A stretch of DNA of 64,000 nt from Cranoglanis bouderius (lineage: Eukaryota > Chordata > Actinopteri > Siluriformes > Cranoglanididae): NCBI GenBank assembly GCA_023630585.1, contig CM042535.1:29886899-29950898 (forward strand), given 5' to 3'. Under the pieces are notes generated by a model that worked only from the letters and a program-made list of their open reading frames with translations, did not search any database and had not been told where the DNA came from. Of the stretch, positions 1 to 11,084 are shown piece by piece. Made by a program: the position numbers and the translations under genes. How positions within the stretch are numbered: position 1 is the stretch's first letter; each line of letters opens with the position of its first letter.

Positions 1-1655
1 AATCAAATTCTGAGAGTCCTCTGAGGATGACCTTCACCATGCCATGTGATTACAGAAAAGGATGTGCAAGCAGCACTTCCTGGTTCTGTGACATGGCATT
101 TTTTTTGTTATGTCAACGTTAAAACCCCCTTTTCCCAGTTATATAGGAAAATAGTAGTTTTGTATTGATGCCTACTAAAAAATTGGAGATAAATTAATTG
201 TTGCCATATGGCAACACCATGCAGTAAAGAGTTAAAAAGGTACATTTTCAAATGCATTTTTTGAAAGAGTGTACAGTTTTATTGATGCTGTTCACTGCTG
301 AAAGAGCTTGATAATTCAAAAACTAACATTAACAGAACGAATCACTTGCTAGGGAGGCATCATGAGTGTTCATAGCTACAACAATGCTGTTTTTGAGAAC
401 TAGTTTCAAATCCAGCCTCATTTGGACATGTGGATAACAATGATATATTGTCTTTATAACAAGAGAAGGAAAAAAAAAAATTGATTGCTTATGCACACTC
501 ACACTTCATTAAATGAAGAATGATTTTACTATTCCGGCTGTGTGCAGGATTCTCCACATAACGCCACCTGACAGACAGCAACTGAGTCTAGGAGAAGCTG
601 CAGGATATAAGAGCTTTTCACAGCTCAGGACTGACAGCTGCACCTGAAAGTTCTGCACATTTACTGAAGACAACCCAAGGCAACTCAACTTAGACAACAC
701 AAGTATAAAAAAGATTAATAACAAGACTGTGACCATCCTGCAACTACACAGCTTTGTGGTTGGAATTTAAATGCATAGCTATGGCAGATGTAAAAGAAAA
801 CCGCACCCTGAAACACAGTAAATATGTATATACTGTAATATTCGTGATGTGTTTAGTGAATCCTGTGCTACGCTGTTGGTTTATACTGTATTTTCCTTAT
901 TCCTGTGAGAATTAGCAGTTGTCTGCTGTGCTGATGTCACATGGAGACATTGCTAGAAGTTACAATAGAGTTTAATAGGAGGGGGAAATTTTTTTAAACA
1001 TAAGAGATAATATTAAGGTTTTATAAAAAAAAAGGTTCTTCATATTAATGAGAACTCTAATTTGCAGGGGAAAATATACTGTATATATTTTAATGTCATT
1101 TATAGATATATTGAGATGTATGTATGAGATAGATGTTCCACCCCTGACCAGAAATATCAGTGAACTTGGTTAAATATGTGCAAGGATAAAAAGGGCAACT
1201 CTGTATACACAGCCCATATTAGCAAGATTACCGTGTATTTTCACTTCACCCCCACAGCCCCTCCCCCAGGCCTGCACTTCGGCCAGCTTTGAATACGAAG
1301 CTGGTGCGCAGACCTGGATTGAGCTTCTCTCAAGTAACTGATTGGCTCCTTCATGAAAATAAACAAGCTTTTCAGTTTTCATCACTGGGAGGCGGTATGA
1401 AAAGGAATAGGGGAACAGGACAATGCTCATTTTGGCAGAGCCTCAGGGCTTCAATTGGACCAGGTGTTGTTTATAGACTGATTTTTGTAGGAGCTGCTTC
1501 TTTGCCAGCATGATTCTGCAAGCAGCATTGTACAATCTGGGTGCATGTCATGTCATGCATATTCATGTGCCAATGAGTTAATGCTTCACATTTTATCAGT
1601 TTTATCAGCCCTTAAAGGAAAAATCCCATCTGAATGACTTGGATGTCAATATTTA
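1..1655. other. No gene recognised; unique AT-rich DNA
   Basis: I see no repeat family, RNA gene or convincing coding exon here. Open frames are short and lack splice or domain support. Short A-runs occur near 470 and 1025. The sequence immediately before 1654 flanks the Tc1-like element that follows. Confidence 0.6.
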
Positions 1656-2780
1656 CAGTGCTGTGAAAAAGTATTTGTAAAAAGTATTCTGATTTCTTCT
1701 GTTTTTGTGTATATTTCATACTGAATAATTTTAGATTAATAAAATATTAATAAAAAAAGATAAATCTGAGTAAACACACAATACAGTTTTTTTTATATTT
1801 ATTTTATTGAAGCAAAAAAAAAAAGTTATCCAACACCTATCACAAATGTGAAAAACTAATTGCACCCTTGTACATAAAATCTGGCTGTTCCAACCTTAGC
1901 AGCAATAACTGCAACTAAACACTTCTGATAAATGGAGATCAATCCTTCATTTACTTCTAGGACTAGGATTTACTCCTATGCTTTGGATCATTGTCTTGCT
2001 GCATAATCCAGTTACGCTTGTGTTTCATATTACGGACTGAAGACCAGACGACGATACTTCTCTTCCCTTCCCTTCACCACTCTTCCACTCTTTTTTGCCC
2101 AGTGTCTTTCTGATAGTGGAGTCATGAACAGTGACCTTTATTGATTCAAGAGAGGCCTGTAGGTCCTTTGATGTTGTCCTTGGCTCTTTTGTGACTTCCT
2201 GGATGAGTAGTTGCTGTGCTCTTGGAAGAAATGTGGAAGGTCGGCCACAGTTCACTACTGTGCCAAGTTTTTTCCATTTGGAAATAATGGCTCTCACTGT
2301 GGTTCTTTGGAGTCCCAGAGCCTTTGAAATAGCTTTGTAACCCTTCCCAGACTGATGTATTTCAATCACTTTCTTCCTCACATTTCTGGAATTTCTTTCA
2401 ATTTTGGCATAGTGTGTTACTGGGTAAGACCTTTTAACCAACTTCATGCTGTTGAAAAAGTTCTATTTAAGTGTTGATTTGATTGAACAGAGTTTGCAGT
2501 AATCAGGCCTGTTACAGGCCAGGCTAGTCCAGCTGAACCCCATTATGAATGCAGTTTCATAGATTTGGGAAATTAGTAACTATGGGGGCAAATATATTTT
2601 CACACAGGCCCAGTTGGTATTGGACAAATTTTTTGCTTCAATAAATAACATTATCATTTAAAAACTGTATTTTGTGTTTACTCAGGTTGCCTTTGTTTTA
2701 TGTTGGAGCTATTATGTATAACTATTTAGTATGAGATACACACAAAAACAGAAGAAATCAAATACTTTTTCACAGCACTG
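1656..2780 (-). mobile_element. Tc1-like transposon, internally deleted (family A, copy 1)
   Basis: The ends form an inverted repeat of about 24 bp (CAGTGCTGTGAAAAAGTATT at the left, its complement at the right) extending imperfectly inward through a shared 'cttctgtttttgtgtat' block. The element is flanked on both sides by TA, the Tc1/mariner target (1654-1655 and 2781-2782). At 1125 bp it is shorter than an autonomous Tc1 element (about 1.6 kb). The minus strand carries the transposase N-terminus (2025-2447), and a fragment around the second catalytic aspartate (MQQDNDPK, about 1983-2015) follows closely, so much of the catalytic core is deleted. A second copy lies at 30764-31470. Confidence 0.9.
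1983..2447 (-). pseudogene. Tc1-like transposase, N-terminal half plus fragment of DDE core
   Basis: The reading frame starts MKLVKRSYPV and runs 140 codons. It holds the paired helix-turn-helix DNA-binding region of Tc1-like transposases: the first helix-turn-helix around residues 25-60 (GKGYKAISKALGLQRTTVRA) and a GRPS-type hinge near residue 90. After the HTH region the frame leaves homology. A short minus-strand piece reading MQQDNDPK lies just downstream, the segment around the second catalytic Asp. The first Asp and the Glu are missing, so it cannot be an active transposase. In an intact element it would bind the terminal repeats and cut and join DNA at TA sites in the nucleus. Confidence 0.8.
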
Positions 2781-2782
2781 TA

Positions 2783-3467
2783 TACTCAACATCTGATCTT
2801 CAATTGTGCAATTGTGCAAGTTGACTTTTTTTCATAAACATGCTATGTTTAGTCTATTTTAGTTTCCTACAATGCCGTTTGACTACCTGATAGTGGTGCA
2901 GTGGTATTTAACCCTCGCTTCATCACCTTTAGTCTGTCCAGCTCTCTTATCTCCTTAGCTGTACACTCTACTCAAACAGATCAGCTTCCAAAGCTTCAGC
3001 TTTCATGCTAACACCACCATCTCCACTGTGCTCATCATTATGTAGATATCAACTAAAACTCAGTGCATTTCATTCTGGAACTCTGAGTCCAACATTTATT
3101 GTCTTTCACGTTGGATCTCTTATTTATATGATGTTGAACATCACTGGAAAATGATCAGTGAGAAGATAAGCTCTTGACTTTTAATAATCTCTGACCATTA
3201 TCCCTTATGTTTAAGGTCACTACATTTTTTTTTCCTCCTATTAATCTCCACTGTAACTCTGCCAGCAATAACAGTGTTCCCCTGTGACATGTGCATGGCA
3301 GACAACATCAACCTTCTCACTGGAATTAATAAAAACAAAGCACCAACCAATACATTAGCTCCAGAAACTCTAATCACATCACCAATATTTCAATATAAAC
3401 ATATTTAATGGTGTTTGATGGATCATGACATGGATGATGCAGTCATGTAAGTGACAACATGCATGAT
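2783..3467. other. No feature recognised
   Basis: Unique-looking AT-rich sequence. No inverted repeats, coding similarity or RNA gene seen. Confidence 0.5.
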
Positions 3468-3476
3468 CTTAGGATG

Positions 3477-3832
3477 GAGGGGGCATGGTCCCTTAGTGGT
3501 TAGCACATTTGCTTCGCACTTCTGGGTTTGGGGGTTCAAATCCTGCCTCCGCCCCATGTGTGCAGAGTTTGCATGTTCTCCCAGTGCTTCAAGGCTTCCT
3601 CCAGGTACTCTGGTTTCCTCCCCCAGTCCAAAGACATGCGTTGTAGGCATTTCTGACTGGCATTTCCAAATTGTCTGTAGTTTATGAATGTGTGCGCGAT
3701 TGTGCTCTGCGATGGGTTGGCATCCTTTCCAGGGTGTCCCCCTCCTTGTTCCCTGGGTTAGGCTCCAGGCTCCCCACAACCCTGTGTAGGATAAGCGGTA
3801 TGGAAAATGGATGGATGGATGGATGGATGGAA
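3477..3832 (+). mobile_element. tRNA-derived SINE (V-SINE, DANA/Mermaid-like), full length
   Basis: The head carries tRNA-like Pol III promoter boxes: an A box within 'ttagtggttagcacattt' and a B box 'gggttcaaatcctgcc'. Next comes the strongly conserved V-SINE core (gagtttgcatgttctccc, then ggtttcctcccccagtcc), then a LINE-related tail and an (ATGG)n end. A 9-bp target-site duplication CTTAGGATG flanks it (3468-3476 and 3833-3841), proving insertion by LINE-type target-primed reverse transcription. Truncated relatives lie at 38604-38882, 41345-41570 and, more divergent, 27283-27475. It codes no protein. Confidence 0.9.
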
Positions 3833-3841
3833 CTTAGGATG

Positions 3842-4622
3842 AACAAACGCATCCTTACTCCTGCTGGAGATATTTAAGACAGAAGTCTAGTTGCAGGCTA
3901 GTAGGCGGCAGCTTGTCTGATTCACTGACAGTGAATAATGATGTAAGAGACATGACTTGTTCCCTCAGCTACAACTACGCTGATTGACTGTCATCTCCCC
4001 TGAGAGTAAAGCTGAGCACAGACACTGAATATACACCAACAATCAGTCAAAATAGCAATAGCAGAATGACTCAGTCTGTAAATCTACACGCATCCCCTCT
4101 TAGACTAATGATAGATTGGAAAAGTGCTCTAGACTAAAAAAAAACTCTATAAATACGCTCTATCCTGCCATGTAAATACTTAGCATCATGTTAAACAAAC
4201 CTTTTTAACATGACTGGATTATTAGTTTGGAATTAGTTATATTTTTTGTGACACATTTCTTCATGGTAGTGTGGCAGCTACATCACACCTACTGTATAAT
4301 ACTGAGATAAACCCACATAAACACTTATACAAAGGCTTACTGCAACAGGCATTGGCTGCCATAAAAACTTAATCAATTTGATTCATCAAAATTTCATCCA
4401 AAGTTCATCAATTTGTTGTCAGAGTGACCAGATTTCCCTGGGGTATAAATATGAGGTTGCGACCTGCTTAAAAATGAATATACAAAATACAATAAAAAAT
4501 TAATTAGAGATAATGTCTGAAACAGTTGCAGATTTGTCAGTAATAGGACCCATGATCACATGGTTGTCCCACAGTGAGGAGGTGAAGAGGATGATGAAGT
4601 AGGGGGAAAAAGTTTTACAGAT
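3842..4622. other. No feature recognised
   Basis: Unique AT-rich sequence between the SINE and the Harbinger-type MITE. No gene or repeat signal. Confidence 0.5.
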
Positions 4623-4625
4623 TAA

Positions 4626-5117
4626 GGGGGCTCTCACACTGGCAATTTAGTACGAAACAGCACAGTTTGCATAAAAAATTGGTCATGTGAAAGCTGTCAT
4701 GTGGACCGGGAAGTGCACCGTGGTACTGAACCCGAGACAACCTGTAAGATTCCTTTGAATGTGCATCGGGTCTGCACTTGTTCAGGAAGTAAAGTAACCT
4801 GCGCATGTGTTTTAGTCGATGAGGACATCATTTGTTTCCACAACACACGTGTACCATGAGTGGCAGGAGAACGTTGTGGGAAACAGAAGAGGTCCACTGC
4901 TGCACATAATATTTGCTGCTCATAATAGCACCAGAATAACAAAAAAAGCAAAAAAATATGGTGAGTCACATTGTGTTCTCCATGTGCGTTTGTGATGACG
5001 TAAGATGAATGTAAATGCACCGGGATTCAATGAATCCAGACCAATGCTGTGGGGGGCTCTGGAAACAATCACACTCGGATTCCGACCACAGCAAACGTGC
5101 CCAGTGTGAAAACCACC
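4626..5117. mobile_element. PIF/Harbinger-type MITE
   Basis: The termini are inverted repeats: GGGGGCTCTCACACTGG at the left, and the right end read backwards is GGTGGTTTTCACACTGGGC. Both sides carry TAA (4623-4625 and 5118-5120), the 3-bp target size and sequence expected of PIF/Harbinger elements. The 492-bp body has no long frame. A short plus-strand stretch near 4857 reads MSGRRTLWETEEV, reminiscent of the start of a Myb-like Harbinger accessory protein, which would make this a deletion derivative. The superfamily call rests on the TIR and TSD; the Myb resemblance is weak. Confidence 0.75.
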
Positions 5118-5149
5118 TAAGAATTGCAGTTTAGATTCTTGTGGGTGTT

Positions 5150-5580
5150 GAGTTTCTAAATCAACCGTTGATCAAACCTTCACAAGAAAGAAGCCCTTCC
5201 TGAGAGAACCGGACAAAATGCAGCTCCTGAACTCCAACAAGTTATTGTAACATTAGGCACTATCCAGATCAAACTTTTTGCTCAGCTGGTCTGGTGACAA
5301 AAGAAGACTGCATACAAGAAAGATGCTTTGGGGTTGTTTTGTGGCAGGAGGTTCAGCTTGTGAAGACTGATGGCATCATGAATTCTGCAAAGTATATTTC
5401 AGCCCAAAACATTTGCCTCTGCCAGAAGGTTCAGATTTGGCCATAGATAAGAGCAACCAACAATATTATCCCTTCCAAATCAGCAACTTACAAACATGGA
5501 AAAATGTCACAAGACAATCGTATGCCAACAAAAATCCAAAGCACCTCAGTGTTATGTCAACTTGACATCAAAATGTATGA
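5150..5580 (+). pseudogene. Degenerate Tc1-like transposase remnant
   Basis: Fragments in shifting frames resemble the central Tc1 transposase: an 'aagcccttcctgagagaa' block where the pre-catalytic region would be, and 'aaagatgctttggggttgtttt', matching the conserved W-G-C-F region after the first catalytic Asp. No terminal repeats were found and stops are frequent. It may be an old copy into or beside which the Harbinger-type MITE landed. The family is uncertain. Confidence 0.4.
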
Positions 5581-6240
5581 AACTTCATGAATGTTTATGG
5601 ACGTCCACATCAGTCGTCATGCCTTGCTTATATGCATGTATCATGTAGCCCTACGAACACAAGCCTTAAATAAAATGTTATCTTTTTCCTTCCTTCCCAG
5701 CCTCACACCATGCTGACTTAACAATCAAATCTCTACAGGAAAAAGAATTAGCGTAACTCCTTCAGCTAAACAACAAACAAATTGCCTAAGGCATGGATGC
5801 ATAGTGCTGAAACCCCACGGCAAAGTAATAGTGACAAAGGAAACTAAATAAACCCTAACTGCAAAACCTTGCTGGAGGAAAGCTCAAGCTCGGGGGGGTG
5901 CTAATTAACCTGTTTCCAGTGGTGTATATCATTTCAGTAATCATTGTAATGGCAGAAACTTGCAAACTGATTTGTACAAACGCATCCACCAAGGCCCCCT
6001 CTAAAGTCGTCCCTGAAAGGAGCTTGGTCTTAATTATTGTTTTTATTGACAGCACTGACTATCACCACAGATAGGCTGTTTATTTTCCCTCTTCTTTTCA
6101 CCCTGCACCATGGACAGCTTGTTTATATATTAACAAGAACAAGTCACACAATGGGGGGGTATGTCGCTGTGGGTGCTGAAGCACCTGTTCCTTTACCCAA
6201 TGATGTCCGCAGTGGCGCTTTTGAAAATTCTGTATGTATA
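5581..6240. other. No gene; possible conserved-noncoding-like stretch at 5880-6040
   Basis: No repeat is recognised. The stretch 5880-6040 is less repetitive than its surroundings and carries several TAAT/ATTA homeodomain-like motifs. Only a cross-species alignment could say whether it is conserved. Confidence 0.3.
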
Positions 6241-6903
6241 GGGTTCTACTACTGTCAGCAAAGAACAGGAGTCTGAAGCTTCAATGGGCATAGACTCACC
6301 AAAACTGAGCAGCTGAAGAATGCAAAAACACTGTCCAGTTTCAACGAGCATGTGTCCACTGCAGCCTCAGATACCTGTTCTTGGCTGACAGGAGTGGAAC
6401 CTGATGTGGTCTTCTGCTGATGTAGCCCATCCAGTTCAATGTCCGACACTGTGTTGTTCATTCTGAGATGCTTTTCTTCTCACCACGGTTATAAAGAGTT
6501 GTTAACCTATCGCTCGAACCAGTCTGGCCATTCTCCTCTGACCTCTCCCATCACTAAGGCATTTCTGTGGAACTGCTGCTCACTGTATGTTTTTTTTTTG
6601 TTTTTCGCATCATTCTCTGTAAACTCTGTACATTGTTGTGATTGAAAATCTAATCTGAAGTTTCTGAAGATCATCAGGAGTTCAGTAGTTTTTGAAATAC
6701 TCAAACCAGCCCATCTGGCATCACGTTCGAAGTCACTGAGATCACACTTTTGCCAATTTTGTTGTTTGTTGTAAACATTAACTGAAGCTCTTGACCTGTA
6801 TCTGCATTGTGTTGCTGCCACATGATTGGCTAATTGGATAATTACATGAATGTACATGTACATGCACAGTACATGTGCTCCCAATAATAATAGACAGTGA
6901 GTG
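6241..6903 (-). mobile_element. Tc1-like foldback derivative (family C, copy 1)
   Basis: The right end reads as a Tc1-type terminus (CACTCACTGTCTATTATTAT on the minus strand) next to TA at 6904-6905. Inward, minus-strand sequence matches the first third of a fish Tc1-like transposase (CDLSDFERDARWAGLSISKT near 6700-6770; EWPDWFER near 6510-6535). Toward the left the element turns back on itself: 6242-6318 is an imperfect inverted copy of 6331-6401. The catalytic half is therefore replaced by a reversed copy of N-terminal sequence. Other copies are at 23510-24120, 40869-41125 and 62911-63516. Confidence 0.8.
6242..6401. repeat. Inverted repeat at the centre of the foldback derivative
   Basis: Arms 6242-6318 and 6331-6401 pair with a short loop. 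Both contain the transposase segment reading 'ctgtcagc.aagaacagg' and 'actcaccaaaactg' in opposite orientations, with scattered mismatches. The same turning point occurs in the copies at 24005-24084 and 63423-63515. Confidence 0.8.
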
Positions 6904-6905
6904 TA

Positions 6906-7305
6906 TATGTGTTTAAAATCATTAGGGCTGACTCATGACTCTGTATGTGTTGTCACATTGTAGTTACACCATTACACTTCATTTGGATATAGTGCAGCAG
7001 AGCACTAATTCACACCGCACTCCTTTCTCAAGCGTTTGTTTTACACATCATCATTGTAGTTATACGGTATTATGTTTTCATCAATGAAATGTGTCGCATT
7101 GCGTTTGCAGTATATTATCTTTTATAGCTAGAATTTAGATTGAAAGCAAGATTGTATTTAGTTCACATTTCAACTGTTTATTATGTGTATTGCGACTTTT
7201 ATTATTCATGATATTAAAATACAATATATATAATTTGATAAATGCCAATCTAATCATATAATATGATGTTGTCTGTTATGTTCTGTTCAAATACTGGTTG
7301 TTATT
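6906..7305. other. No feature recognised
   Basis: AT-rich unique sequence between two transposon remnants. Confidence 0.5.
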
Positions 7306-7630
7306 CAGGGTGTCCCAAAAGTCACCATATACAGTATAGGAGCCTTCGTCAGTTGATGTTCCTGGACGTCCACTTCAATCTTTTTGAATGTGTTAATAAG
7401 TTTGGCAACAGTGTCGTGTGTGATGTGCTTGCCATGTTTCCTGTTAAAGTCCATCGCAACCTAGCGACAGCTTCCCGATCCAGCCGTTAGAATGATTTCA
7501 GTACGTTCCTTTTTTGTCAAAGGCATTCTGAAAAAAATATACAATATAAACTAAGTATGCAAAAATTTGGAGGACATTTTGCTAAAAAGTGTTAATTTCC
7601 CCTATGCATGGAGACTTTTGGGACACATTG
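7306..7630 (-). mobile_element. Mariner-like element, deletion derivative
   Basis: Ends are inverted: CAGGGTGTCCCAAAAGTCAC on the left and the complement of 'gagacttttgggacacattg' on the right, followed by TA at 7631-7632. From 7526 downward the minus strand reads MPLTKKERTEIILTAGSGSC, an in-frame TAG, then VAMDFNRKHGKHITHDTVAK. This is the first helix-turn-helix of a mariner transposase. The frame runs directly into the other terminal repeat, so the catalytic domain is deleted. The lineage is distinct from the Tc1-like families elsewhere in the window. Confidence 0.85.
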
Positions 7631-7632
7631 TA

Positions 7633-8859
7633 GTTCAGCACATTATGCTGTATTTGGTATTCTAAATCTTGTCCCATGTGTCCCTTTTTAACGTGCCTAA
7701 AAGTCTGTGTATGGCTTCGTGTGATAAAAAGCTCCAGGCTAGTTTGGGTATAATTTATGGACCTAAAAATCTTAAGAGAAAATTTGGAGAAGTGCTAAAA
7801 AATGACTTCTGGCAAACCAGGTTTCAAAACTAATGCATATAAAAATTCCACACAATATGGCAGACTGTTATTAAATCAAATGCTTACAGGCATGAATTTT
7901 GAAGATAACACTTTGGTGCCCCAAATTGCTTCGAGGTTAGTGCTTAGCAACTGCACCAGAGCAAATTAAATGTTGTAAGTCTCCCAATAGCAACATTAAT
8001 GCTAATGTCTGCTGGTAAAGAGACACAAATGAGTTGCTTTCCCAAGAAAAGGAACCCAAAGTTTTCCGAGCATGAATAATAAACAATGATAGCTTGCTGC
8101 AACATCACAGGGCTTGTTGAAAACCTGTTGTATATGGCTGCTTAAAGCCCAACAATGCTAATGTGGCTAACAGTGAATGAAGGCTAATGTTAGCAGGGCA
8201 TCAGGAAGCTTTATGTCTTTAGATAATCCACACTCATTTAATGTCTCAGTCCATCCTGTTTTACAACAAGTGTCCTTGTGAATTTTTAATGTTAAACCCA
8301 CATGACTGAAATGTGATACAATAAAACATAATGAATGAATGTAAATTAGGCTAGAGAATGACTAGCATCTCTTCCCATCTCCACAAAAGTACAGCCGGAC
8401 AACTACGCTGAGCTGAGGGACCTGCTAGCCATATGATTAGAAGAGTATTTCATTTGTTGTGATGAAGCTGTCAAAGTGCAGTAAAAATGGCTCTCATCAT
8501 ATGAAACTCATAAAACACACATCACCTGACAATAAGCTTTATGTCCAGTTGTAAGATATGATAAAAAAAAGGGCTATCTAACAACTCTCGGCACTGGAGG
8601 CTCATGGGCAAAAATACACTCCAGTAAATCTCAACTATCTGTGATGCTAAGAAATGTTACTGTGACCACTTATAATGGGAAAAAAATGAAAAACTCCTGT
8701 AGTTGATTAAAATGTAAGGACATTCAAAATTGATTCACAATGTCTGAACAAATTTTGAGTTTAGTTAATATACCCAATTTAAGATGAAAACTAATATAAG
8801 TAGAATTCCTGAAATATGACTAATATTACCAGTGATGTGGTATTTTTCAATGTGTCTAA
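7633..8859. other. No feature recognised
   Basis: About 1.2 kb of AT-rich sequence with no recognisable repeat ends, coding similarity or RNA gene. It is one of the longer stretches free of identifiable mobile DNA in the first half of the window. Confidence 0.5.
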
Positions 8860-8861
8860 TA

Positions 8862-9320
8862 CAGGTGCATCTCAAAAAATTAGAATATCTTGGAAAAGTT
8901 CGTTTATTTTTTCATAATTTAATTCAAAATGTGGAATTTTCATATGTTCTAGAGTCATTACACATAAAGCGAAATAGGAAGCGAAGGAAGATGAGAGACA
9001 CCAGACCCAACAATACAGACGAGCTGAAGGCCACTATCAAAGCAACCTGGGCTTCCATAACACCTCAGCAGTGCCACAGGCTGATTGCCTCCATGCCATG
9101 CCGCATTGATGCAGTATTTCATGCAAAGAGAGCCCCGACCAAGTATTGAGTGCATAAATTAACATACTTTTCAGAAGGTCGACATTTCTGTATTATAAAT
9201 TCTTTATTCTAGTATTTTGAGATACTGGATTTTTGATTTCCATGAGCTGTAAGAAGTAATCATCAACTTCATCAATCAATCAACTTTTCCAAGATATTCA
9301 AATTTTATGAGATGCACCTG
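8862..9320 (+). mobile_element. Tc1-like MITE keeping the transposase C-terminus
   Basis: Terminal inverted repeats of about 38 bp (left end starts CAGGTGCATCTCAAAAAATT, right end is its near-complement) are flanked by TA at 8860-8861 and 9321-9322. The 459-bp element retains a plus-strand frame at 8991-9149. It ends in the typical Tc1 C-terminus (QCHRLIASMPCRIDAVFHAK, then APTKY and stop). Everything before that, including all three catalytic residues, is gone. Confidence 0.88.
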
Positions 9321-9322
9321 TA

Positions 9323-10009
9323 TACCATAGTCTTAGTAATGTATCACTGCAACATAGCAAACTTATATACAGGTATGTATTAGCATGTTCTTGTTGTTAC
9401 CTATTAAAAATATATATATTTTTTTATTATTTATTGAACAACAGTGGCAGCTTGTCCATAAGGGTAAGTGGGGCGGAGCTCAACCATACAGTATATATAT
9501 ATATATATCAGCCATTCATGTTAAATGTTAATCTTCATTAAGTTCTCATTCACAACTGAATACATTTTAAATTCTGTTGAAATGCTAGTCTTTTGAGTGA
9601 CCAGTGATTTAAAAAAAAAAAAAAATGTTACAATTTGACGGATTCTTTGATTTGGTTGCCATCCTATATGTTGGGAACTCATGGGGCAGCATGCTCAGTG
9701 CCCCATTTAGCTCCATATAGTTATTATTGTAGTCAAAAATGGGAACTGCAACAAGCGCTAATAGAGATCCATTAGGAAAGGAATTTTGCTGCCCAATGCT
9801 TGGAGGAGCAGTGGACAGGACAGTCAAAGACAAGGTTGCCAAGGTTTTCCGGGTTAGTTTATAAAATTTGGGTTAGTATAAAAATACTCCATGGCCACCG
9901 AGACCTTGTTTTATAGCAAATAGTCTGAATAAAATCTAATAACAGGCAAAGGCAGAGTGAAAGTGTTTAAAACAATGTGCTGCTATTTATCAAAGAAATA
10001 CATATAATC
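9323..10009. other. No gene; minor repeats
   Basis: Contains a short (TA)n at about 9491-9509 and an A-run at 9611-9625. The stretch near 9442-9480 faintly resembles a hAT terminus but has no partner. Nothing else recognised. Confidence 0.4.
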
Positions 10010-10186
10010 GTTGATATGATGAAGTTTTCTTTAAGGAGATTCTCTAACATCTAGTGTCAGCACTTTGTAACAGTCAATAAGTCTTCATCCCCAGGACAGT
10101 CTTCAGAACAGAGAACTTTGGTCTTTTTTTGTTTTGTTTTGTTTTTTTAGATTTTTGTCTTATTAACCTCCAGAGGAAGAAATGAT
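10010..10186 (+). repeat. Fragment of interspersed repeat family R
   Basis: Sequence such as 'aggacagtcttcagaacagagaactttg' followed by 'tttttgtcttattaac' matches the 3' part of repeats at 38155-38480 and 26350-26768, and less closely 61993-62175. The family looks like a non-autonomous DNA element. I cannot assign it to a superfamily from the sequence. Confidence 0.55.
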
Positions 10187-10193
10187 GTTCCAC

Positions 10194-10215
10194 AATATTA
10201 CATGTATGTAATATT
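10194..10215. repeat. Perfect 22-bp palindrome
   Basis: AATATTACAT, GT, then its exact reverse complement ATGTAATATT. It sits just after the family R fragment. It may be a hairpin scar or chance in AT-rich DNA. Confidence 0.6.
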
Positions 10216-11084
10216 ACATGCTTGTATGGCGTGCCATTCATTATTTTTTAAAAATGTACCCACTGGCAGATTGTTGTGGTACAAGTGGAAGAAAACATGC
10301 TTGTATTGGAAAATAGCCAACCGTCGTTCAAGTTTTGTTTCCTTACTTGAGTCATGATTATAGACACTATATTAGCAAGTGACTGAAAACAACATTAGCT
10401 AATGCAGTTGCTAATTTCCATTGAAATAAAACTACAATTATTATTGAAATTATTACTTATTTAAATTATTACGTGTTGCTCATGTTGACAAATGCTCAAG
10501 TCCGTGCTCATTAGTGAATGCTTGAAATGTAAAGAATTATATGTTGTATATTCTATACAATGTAACTTCAGTCAAATCCTTCGACTGTGGCAAAAGCTCC
10601 TGACAGATAACGCTTCATCTCACAGGACACACTCCTTCTAAAAGCGTACACTCCGTCTCTTGCACAGTGGGTTATATTGTGAGGAGCAGTTCTCTGTCAC
10701 CAAACATGCAAAAGTACCTGTCTCCACCAGCCTGTCTGACAGTTTTCTATAATAATCACAGAGGAGTCAACATCACTATACCTCACTGACACAGTGACAC
10801 CAGTCACACACTACATTTACCTGATGCTCACTTCATTCCTATTTAAACTTTTTTCAGAAGTTGACTGAATTGGATCTAGATCATTTAGCCTTTTAAATTA
10901 CCAGGAACCGGACAGACTTCCATTCCTCACTGTCTACTACATTCCTTTCCAATTAGTTTCACTGTACTTATTAAATAATATGCTTGAAGATGAATAATTG
11001 AATAATAAACAATAATACCTTGGGGAAATCATTAGCATTAGAACACATCTGTGGTTTATGTCTTAAAGCTGCAGAAACTATTTT
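10216..11084. other. No gene; holds the presumed source of an 86-bp duplication
   Basis: Unique AT-rich sequence. The segment 10468-10553 is annotated separately because it recurs without a mismatch inside the Tc1 element at 16212-16297. Confidence 0.5.
10468..10553 (+). repeat. 86-bp segment duplicated exactly at 16212-16297
   Basis: Starts ATTACGTGTTGCTCATGTTG and ends GTTGTATATTC. All 86 bases match the segment inside the Tc1 transposase frame 5.7 kb away, and identity stops abruptly at both edges (flanking T versus G on the left, T versus C on the right). Here it lies in sequence with no transposon signature, so this is the more likely source copy. Confidence 0.95.
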
